Assembly: GCA_002398845.1 (NCBI GenBank) | Contig: DHBY01000054.1 | Coordinates: 1-6,561, forward strand | DNA: 6,561 nucleotides | Reading direction: 5' to 3' | DNA from: Firmicutes bacterium UBA4916 | Lineage (GTDB): Bacteria > Bacillota > Clostridia > Tissierellales > Tepidimicrobiaceae | Part shown: piece by piece, positions 1 through 3,997 of the stretch | Position numbering within the stretch: position 1 is the stretch's first letter | How the letters are laid out: every line of letters begins with the position of its first letter | Notes under the pieces: generated by a model | The model's input: the letters and a program-made list of their open reading frames with translations, nothing else | What the model was told of the DNA's origin: nothing | Databases searched by the model: none | Translations under genes and position numbers: made by a program

Positions 1-329
1 ATTATAAAGAAGGGGATGCCAATATCCTTAATGGCAATCTTCAAGCATGGGTAGAAGATGATATGCTGTGTTTTTTTCCATTTGTTCTATCTCTAGATGA
101 AACTATAGATATAGATGAAAAGATAAATCTATTAAAGATATTTATTGATGATATTGATTATATTACACGAGATGGAAATGATGGAAAAACTATTTTGAAA
201 TATTATTTTAGAGATAAGGATTACTCTATGATATTTACTAGTAGGGATTATATGATTTTAAAAGAAATGTTTCCAGAAAAAGCATATCCTTCTATTAAAG
301 AATGTAAAGTAAGCAATATAGTTAAGTAA
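1..329 (+). CDS. 3' end of an unrecognised protein (5' truncated by window edge)
   Basis: The reading frame is already open at position 3 and runs to a TAA at 327-329, giving about 108 residues. The first ATG in frame (63) has no ribosome binding site before it, and the 20 codons upstream are open and protein-like, so I treat ATG 63 as internal and the gene as starting outside the window. The visible part is acidic and rich in Ile and Asp (for example DETIDIDEKINLLKIFIDD), with no signal peptide, clear membrane segment or recognisable catalytic motif. It ends with a more basic tail (SNIVK). I do not recognise the family. It lies 152 bp upstream of the kinase gene on the same strand, with no convincing terminator between them, so read-through into the kinase gene is possible but unproven. 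Confidence 0.65.
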   Translation, partial: YKEGDANILNGNLQAWVEDDMLCFFPFVLSLDETIDIDEKINLLKIFIDDIDYITRDGNDGKTILKYYFRDKDYSMIFTSRDYMILKEMFPEKAYPSIKECKVSNIVK

Positions 330-454
330 ACTTCTATTATCCAAATGACTGATAAGAGAAATAAATTTGAAATTGGAGCAAGTATTTCAGGAACTGTAAC
401 TAAAATTGGGATAAGATTATAGTTTGCAGTAGCAAAAATAGGGAATAAATGTAG

Positions 455-460
455 TATAAT
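455..460 (+). promoter_or_regulatory. Possible -10 box for the PfkB-family kinase gene
   Basis: A perfect TATAAT ends 21 bases before the TTG start. No good -35 hexamer sits 16-18 bases upstream; the nearest, TTGCAG at 424-429, is too far away (25 bases). A transcript from here would begin at or just before the ribosome binding site, giving a very short leader. The call rests on the hexamer alone, in AT-rich DNA where chance matches are common. Confidence 0.3.
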
Positions 461-465
461 GAAGG

Positions 466-474
466 AAAGGAGGT
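466..474 (+). promoter_or_regulatory. Strong ribosome binding site that fixes the kinase start at TTG 482
   Basis: AAAGGAGGT is close to a full complement of the 16S rRNA tail. The GTG at 476 is only two bases after the AGGAGG core, too close to serve as start. The TTG at 482 is eight bases after it, which is optimal. Starting at TTG also gives the family's usual N-terminus, in which the first beta strand (ILTVTLNP) begins right after the initiator Met. Confidence 0.8.
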
Positions 475-481
475 AGTGGTT

Positions 482-1417
482 TTGATTTTAACTGTGACCT
501 TAAATCCTTCCTTAGATAAATGGTATCCAATAAATGAATTTGAAAAGGGCAAGGCCTTTATGGCTAAAGATGTTATATACACTCCTGGAGGCAGTGGATT
601 AAACGTTGCGAAGGTTATCAAATCATTTAATGAACCTGTTATGGCTGCTGGATTTTCGGGAGGCCGAAATGGTGAGTATATTGAGGAAATGTTAGATAAT
701 AGGGGAATAGATTACAGCTTTATTTCCATTAATGAGGAAACAAGAAACTTTATTGCTATTATATCTGCTGACGAAAGTAGAACAGAAATTTCGGAAATAG
801 GACCATCCATATCTGGGGAAGAAGTTGTAGAATTCTATGAATTATATAAAGATATTATTGGAACGGCAGAAATAATATGCATTTCTGGAAACTTACCTCG
901 AGGATTGCCCTCTGATACATATAGAAATTTAATAATAATGGCAAAAGAGCAGAATAAGAAAGTCTTTTTTGATGCTAATGGGGAGGCATTAAGGTATGGT
1001 ATCGAAGCATCGCCTTTTTTGGTTAAGCAAAATAGGGGTGAATTAGAAGAACTAATGGGATTTTTAATGGCTTCAGAAGAAGATATAGAAAGATCAGCTA
1101 GATATATAATGGAAAATGGAGTTGAATTAGTAATAGTATCTTTGGGAAGTGCGGGATCTATGTTTTTTTATGATGGGTATTCTTATAATGTGAAGGTACC
1201 TAATATTAAAGCTATAAATGCTGCAGGCTCAGGAGATGCTATGTTAGCAGGTTTTGCTGTTTCATTGCTTAGAGATTATGATTTTGAATATCAATTAAAA
1301 GTAGCTGCAGCATGTGGTACTGCAAATGCTATGGAAATAGAAGCTGGCAAGGTAGATATGGCTAATATGAAGATGATTATGAATCAAATAGAAATTGAAA
1401 AGAAAAAGATGTATTAA
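482..1417 (+). CDS. PfkB-family hexose-phosphate kinase (1-phosphofructokinase / tagatose-6-phosphate kinase type)
   Basis: This predicted cytoplasmic enzyme transfers phosphate from ATP to a sugar phosphate, most likely fructose-1-phosphate or tagatose-6-phosphate, giving a bisphosphate for glycolysis. From the TTG start it has 311 residues, the normal length for the family. Visible motifs in order: N-terminal TVTLNPSLD (residues 4-12), PfkB signature 1 PGGSGLNVA (35-43), TEI (101-103), SGNLPRGLP (135-143), DANGEAL (164-170), KQNRGELEEL (182-191), and signature 2 AAGSGDAMLAGF (247-258) with the expected catalytic Asp at 252. The Lys usual in GGKG of 1-phosphofructokinases is Ser here. No PTS transporter, DeoR-type regulator or tagatose pathway gene is visible beside it, so the substrate cannot be fixed and I give no symbol. 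A longer GTG start at 476 (313 residues) is possible but badly spaced from the ribosome binding site. Confidence 0.93.
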   Translation: MILTVTLNPSLDKWYPINEFEKGKAFMAKDVIYTPGGSGLNVAKVIKSFNEPVMAAGFSGGRNGEYIEEMLDNRGIDYSFISINEETRNFIAIISADESRTEISEIGPSISGEEVVEFYELYKDIIGTAEIICISGNLPRGLPSDTYRNLIIMAKEQNKKVFFDANGEALRYGIEASPFLVKQNRGELEELMGFLMASEEDIERSARYIMENGVELVIVSLGSAGSMFFYDGYSYNVKVPNIKAINAAGSGDAMLAGFAVSLLRDYDFEYQLKVAAACGTANAMEIEAGKVDMANMKMIMNQIEIEKKKMY

Positions 1418-1422
1418 AAAGG

Positions 1423-1453
1423 AACCAAGTTTTTATTATTAAAACTTGGTTTT
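1423..1453. terminator. Bidirectional hairpin terminator shared by two convergent genes
   Basis: An 11-bp perfect stem pairs 1423-1433 (AACCAAGTTTT) with 1441-1451, around a 7-base loop. On the plus strand it begins five bases after the kinase stop and is followed by a short T run. On the minus strand the same stem is followed by CCTTTTT, so it can also stop the oppositely oriented gene. The minus-strand stop codon (1439-1441) lies at the loop edge, so one arm also encodes the last residues of that protein. Confidence 0.8.
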
Positions 1454-2728
1454 AATAGTAATTAGCCAAGACTTTTTAATGTTTTCGAATACATACATAT
1501 CATGGCTTTTTACTAGAAATTTATTTAAGAATTCTTTTGTAACTTGAATTTCTCGATTCTCTTCTATATGATATCTATTGGTAAAGAAATCTAAAGCTTC
1601 ATGGAAATCTTGAAAATATTGAGAGAGTTCATATTCAATTTCTATGTAATCATATTTATATCCTAAGTCATCTAACATTTTTAGAGTATCCTCTAAGGTA
1701 TTCTTATGGATTCTTCTCCTAGATGGAGATCTGTTTAGCATTTCATATAGTATGTTTCTTTTAAAATTATTCTCTTGATTTTCAAAAGAAGATATTATAA
1801 AACAGTATTCATTCACTAGATTATACATCTTTTTTATGCCTTCAGGAGTTTTGGTACTTCCTCCACTAAATGCAGATATGGCTATATCATGTTTATCTGG
1901 GTTAACCCTATGAAAAGGCCCAATTATACAATTTATATTTTTTAAACTATGCTGATTAACTCTATGGACCAGAGAGTCCATCATATTAAAAGAGGAATCT
2001 ATACTAGTTATATATGCCCCCTCTTTTATTAGAGGTATGGTAAAAGCACCAGTTCCAGCTCCTATGTCAAGAATACTTTTATTATTTAAGCTACCAGTAT
2101 ATTTTTTTATCTCTTGAATAAAAGCATCAGGGTAGGAGCAAGTTGTATGCTCTAATGCCTTATTATACCACTTGATCCTTTTCTCATCCCATCTAAAACT
2201 ATTTTCTTCTTTAAAAGGAACACCAAAGGATTTTAGTATATCTATAATCCTATCTAAAATTATATTTCTATTTTCTTCTGTAATTTTTATAATTATTACA
2301 TCATCTCTTGACCTAATGTTATTTAAAAAATTACAATTATAGTCTTTCAATACACCAAAGACTGGTTTATCACTGTCAAGAAGCTCATATACTTTGGAAG
2401 TAAATGGCTCTATATCATTTTCCATAAAGCCTAATTCATCTAATACTATGAAATTCCTTTTTTTTAAGCTATTATCAAGTATGGATACCAGTTTAGTATC
2501 AAAAGTTTCTACAAATATTTTCTTCTGATTATTTTGTTCATCTATATTTGCTATAGTATGTTTCTCTGTATAATCATATAAAGACCTTATGACAAATGCT
2601 TTCATGGAACCTTGAGTTATTCTTTCTGTAATATATCCTCCAATAGAAAAGTTTATCCTCTCTAAAATCTCTTTTAGAATTGTAGACTTACCTACTCTAA
2701 TTTTTCCAGTTAAAAATAAATTGTTCGT
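1439..2728 (-). CDS. THEP1-type P-loop NTPase fused to a class I SAM-dependent methyltransferase; non-canonical or damaged start
   Basis: Read from codon ACG at 2728, the protein has 429 residues. The N-terminal third matches the THEP1/DUF265 nucleoside-triphosphatase family: strand NNLFLTG (2-8), Walker A GKIRVGKST (8-16), the family motif GGYITERI (30-37), and a Walker B-like VLDELGFMEN (95-104) followed by PVFGVLK (122-128). The C-terminal half (about 185-429) is a Rossmann-fold methyltransferase with SAM motif ILDIGAGTGAF (219-229) and the acidic ribose-binding residue in SIDSS (Asp 244). No ATG, GTG or TTG lies in frame before the Walker A. The first canonical start, ATG 2605, would give 388 residues without a P-loop. 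AAAGGA at 2738-2743 is nine bases before the ACG, so ACG may be a mutated or rare start; a one-base indel further up is the alternative. The biological substrate is unknown. The gene stands alone, converging with the kinase. Confidence 0.75.
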   Translation of the reverse strand, partial: TNNLFLTGKIRVGKSTILKEILERINFSIGGYITERITQGSMKAFVIRSLYDYTEKHTIANIDEQNNQKKIFVETFDTKLVSILDNSLKKRNFIVLDELGFMENDIEPFTSKVYELLDSDKPVFGVLKDYNCNFLNNIRSRDDVIIIKITEENRNIILDRIIDILKSFGVPFKEENSFRWDEKRIKWYNKALEHTTCSYPDAFIQEIKKYTGSLNNKSILDIGAGTGAFTIPLIKEGAYITSIDSSFNMMDSLVHRVNQHSLKNINCIIGPFHRVNPDKHDIAISAFSGGSTKTPEGIKKMYNLVNEYCFIISSFENQENNFKRNILYEMLNRSPSRRRIHKNTLEDTLKMLDDLGYKYDYIEIEYELSQYFQDFHEALDFFTNRYHIEENREIQVTKEFLNKFLVKSHDMYVFENIKKSWLITIKTKF

Positions 2729-2737
2729 TTTCTCACG

Positions 2738-2743
2738 TCCTTT
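2738..2743 (-). promoter_or_regulatory. Ribosome binding site upstream of the P-loop coding sequence
   Basis: On the minus strand this reads AAAGGA and ends nine bases before the ACG codon at 2728-2726, from which the reading frame gives the expected THEP1 N-terminus (NNLFLTG, then Walker A). Its position supports translation starting before the P-loop rather than at ATG 2605. The out-of-frame GTG at 2736-2734 is only one base away, too close to be served by it. Confidence 0.45.
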
Positions 2744-2813
2744 AACAAATGAATTAATTAAAGTTTAACATTTTTGAAAAGGAAATGATAGGGTAAGAAT
2801 AGATTAGAAAGGT

Positions 2814-2819
2814 ATTATA
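2814..2819 (-). promoter_or_regulatory. Possible -10 box for the NTPase-methyltransferase gene
   Basis: On the minus strand this reads TATAAT, about 85 bases before the presumed start at 2728. The -35 region is poor: TGAATT at 19 bases is the closest. A 6-bp inverted repeat (2833-2849) overlaps that -35 region. The call rests on the hexamer and its position in the divergent intergenic region. Confidence 0.3.
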
Positions 2820-2832
2820 AATAGTTAGCCTT

Positions 2833-2849
2833 GTTTATAATTCATAAAC
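2833..2849. repeat. Inverted repeat GTTTAT-5-ATAAAC in the divergent intergenic region
   Basis: Perfect 6-base arms (2833-2838 and 2844-2849) flank a 5-base centre. It lies just upstream of the minus-strand -10 candidate and could be an operator, but it is made only of common AT-rich words, so it may be chance. Confidence 0.25.
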
Positions 2850-2909
2850 TGTATGATATTTTGCTTAAAAAATAATTATAGTTAATATATTCTTAAATGT
2901 AGTGTAAAA

Positions 2910-2915
2910 TATAAT
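2910..2915 (+). promoter_or_regulatory. Possible -10 box for the DUF2007-type gene
   Basis: TATAAT lies 46 bases before the ATG at 2962. No convincing -35 hexamer sits at standard distance. It is the best match upstream of this gene in the divergent region, but weak evidence alone. Confidence 0.3.
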
Positions 2916-2961
2916 AGGGAGGGAGTATTGGCGGATATTAAAATTAAGTGAGGTGAAGTCT

Positions 2962-3234
2962 ATGTCTAAAAAGAAACACGATGTTCAAGATGAAAATCAG
3001 CCTGATGATATTGAACTAGTTCTTTTGAAAACTACCAGCAATAATCAAGAATTAGACTTAATAAAAAATCTATTAGATGAAAATAGCATTCCGTATATAT
3101 TAAAGGATCATGGGCCTGGAGGATATATGAGAATAATTACTGGCTCTTCACTTTATGGGACTGATGTATTAGTAGAAAATATGGAATTTGAAGAAGCAAA
3201 AACTATTTTGAATGAATTTATGTGGAATAAATAA
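2962..3234 (+). CDS. DUF2007-type small protein (putative signal-transducing protein family)
   Basis: A 90-residue soluble protein. After a charged, probably flexible N-terminus (1-16), residues 17-85 fit the DUF2007 pattern: a strand with L(V/L)xTTSN (ELVLLKTTSN, 18-27), a helix beginning with an acidic residue (QELDLIKNLLDENSIPYIL, 29-47), a Gly-rich turn GPGGY (51-55), a strand leading to LYGTDVLV (64-71), and a final helix that shuffles an EEA motif (77-79). The family is named as a putative signal transducer in domain databases, but I know of no demonstrated ligand or partner, so the function is open. I chose ATG 2962 over GTG 2953 because GAGGTG at 2950-2955 is six bases before the ATG and overlaps the GTG. 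It is divergent from the methyltransferase gene and followed by its own terminator, so it is probably a single-gene transcript. Confidence 0.8.
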   Translation: MSKKKHDVQDENQPDDIELVLLKTTSNNQELDLIKNLLDENSIPYILKDHGPGGYMRIITGSSLYGTDVLVENMEFEEAKTILNEFMWNK

Positions 3235-3262
3235 AATATTCTATGATAAAATTATGGCACAT

Positions 3263-3295
3263 AAGCGGACGACTATAGGTCGCCCGTTTTATTTT
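3263..3295 (+). terminator. Rho-independent terminator after the DUF2007-type gene
   Basis: A GC-rich stem pairs CGGACGAC (3266-3273) with GTCGCCCG (3279-3286) around a 5-base loop. It has one A-C mismatch and is extended outward by a G-U pair and A-T pairs to 3263/3289. The T-rich tract TTTTATTTTT follows. It starts about 30 bases after the stop codon and is the most GC-rich patch of the non-coding DNA. Confidence 0.85.
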
Positions 3296-3422
3296 TCTAC
3301 TTTACTTTATTGGGGATAATATTCATCTATTTATCTATAAAACTAATTCAAATTAATGATAGTATAAGAGCATTGATAAATAGAGGTAGGATTAATGAGT
3401 AGGCCATTTCGTTTGGAGTTCT

Positions 3423-3436
3423 AAGTTCAAGAACTT
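3423..3436. repeat. Palindromic site AAGTTC-AA-GAACTT upstream of the coiled-coil gene promoter
   Basis: Two perfect 6-base arms are separated by two bases. The centre is about 35 bases upstream of the -10 box at 3465-3470, a position where a regulator could bind. In RNA form the longer pairing 3417-3422 with 3430-3435 is also possible and is followed by TTTT, so a weak hairpin is an alternative reading. No regulator can be named. Confidence 0.35.
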
Positions 3437-3459
3437 TTCAAAGGTTTTAACACTCATAT

Positions 3460-3470
3460 TATGATATAAT
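3460..3470 (+). promoter_or_regulatory. Extended -10 promoter element for the coiled-coil gene
   Basis: TATGATATAAT contains the TGnTATAAT extended -10 consensus with a perfect hexamer at 3465-3470. It ends 31 bases before the ATG at 3502. The -35 region is weak, which extended -10 promoters tolerate. The identical 11-mer precedes the helicase gene. Confidence 0.55.
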
Positions 3471-3501
3471 ATTAATACTATAAGGAACTGGGGGTATTAA
3501 T

Positions 3502-3885
3502 ATGACCAACGAAGAATTTCAAAAGATAGTATTAGATGAAATCAAGGCATTAAGGGGAGAAGTGTCAGAAATAAAACAGGGGCAATTGAAATTAGAAGAA
3601 GGGCAATCGAAATTAGAAGAAGGGCAATCGAAATTGGAAGAGGGGCAATTTAAATTAGAACAAAGACAATCGAAATTAGAAGAGGGGCAATTTAAATTAG
3701 AACAAGGCCAAGAGGAAACAAAGAAAGATTTGAAGGCTATAATTGAACAAACTGCTGATTTAACTGAATTTAGACAAGAGGCTAATAAAAAGTTGGATAC
3801 TTTAATTGAAGAAAATGACATAATAAAAGAGATAAATGGTAGACATGAAGTAGATATTCGAAGATTGAAAAGAAGAATAATATAA
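3502..3885 (+). CDS. Small repeat-built coiled-coil protein of unknown function
   Basis: A 127-residue, highly charged, hydrophilic protein with no signal peptide or membrane segment. Residues 1-26 form a helix-like start (MTNEEFQKIVLDEIKALRGE). Residues 27-68 are six heptads of pattern GQxKLE(E/Q), where x is Leu, Ser or Phe, followed by a decayed seventh (69-75). The rest (76-127) is also predicted helical and ends with a basic RRLKRRII. With Leu and Gln spaced as d and a positions, the repeats should form an elongated coiled coil, probably an oligomer. Low-complexity helical proteins of this sort occur in Clostridia, but I cannot assign a family or role. GGGGG at 3490-3494 is seven bases before the ATG. 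The gene has its own promoter and no clear terminator before the helicase gene. Confidence 0.75.
   Translation: MTNEEFQKIVLDEIKALRGEVSEIKQGQLKLEEGQSKLEEGQSKLEEGQFKLEQRQSKLEEGQFKLEQGQEETKKDLKAIIEQTADLTEFRQEANKKLDTLIEENDIIKEINGRHEVDIRRLKRRII
3580..3705 (+). repeat. Six in-frame 21-bp tandem repeats with 42-bp higher-order duplication
   Basis: Six units of exactly 21 bp start at 3580, 3601, 3622, 3643, 3664 and 3685, with consensus GGGCAATCGAAATTAGAAGA plus A or G. Units 4 and 6 are identical and differ from the others in the same way (TTT for TCG, CAA for GAA/GAG at the end). The pair 3622-3663 is therefore repeated as a 42-bp block at 3664-3705 with only a few changes. A diverged seventh unit follows at 3706-3726. 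Copy-number change would keep the reading frame. Confidence 0.9.
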
Positions 3886-3954
3886 TTGCAGTATCGATTA
3901 GCTTTCTGACAATAATATAATATATTTTCATGTTTAGAAAATTCAAGTTAAGTC

Positions 3955-3965
3955 TATGATATAAT
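3955..3965 (+). promoter_or_regulatory. Extended -10 promoter element for the SNF2 helicase gene
   Basis: TATGATATAAT, identical to the 11-mer at 3460-3470, has the TGnTATAAT extended -10 form and ends 32 bases before the ATG at 3998. No standard -35 hexamer is evident. It implies the helicase gene can be transcribed on its own even if read-through from the coiled-coil gene also occurs. Confidence 0.55.
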
Positions 3966-3997
3966 TAAGATTGATTATCCTATATTAGAGGTGAAAT

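Noticed and set aside
368..389. Inverted repeat TGAAAT...ATTTCA as a terminator for the first gene.
   Set aside because: The stem is six weak A-T-rich pairs with no T tract after it.
345..422. A 25-codon ORF (MTDKRNKFEIGASISGTVTKIGIRL) between the first partial gene and the kinase; the FEIGASISGTVTKIG stretch vaguely recalls the start of an S1 RNA-binding domain.
   Set aside because: It has no ribosome binding site and is too short for a domain. The resemblance is slight; at most a gene remnant, which cannot be shown from one sequence.
400..621. Minus-strand ORF of 73 codons over the kinase start.
   Set aside because: It overlaps the well-supported kinase on the opposite strand and its promoter region, and has no family motifs.
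3580..3726. CRISPR-like array.
   Set aside because: The repeats are directly adjacent with no spacers and keep an open reading frame, so they are a protein-coding tandem repeat.
3519..3821. Minus-strand ORF of 100 codons with a Cys/Ser/Asn-rich repeat.
   Set aside because: It is the antisense image of the 21-bp repeats, which stay open on the opposite strand because of their composition; no ribosome binding site supports it.
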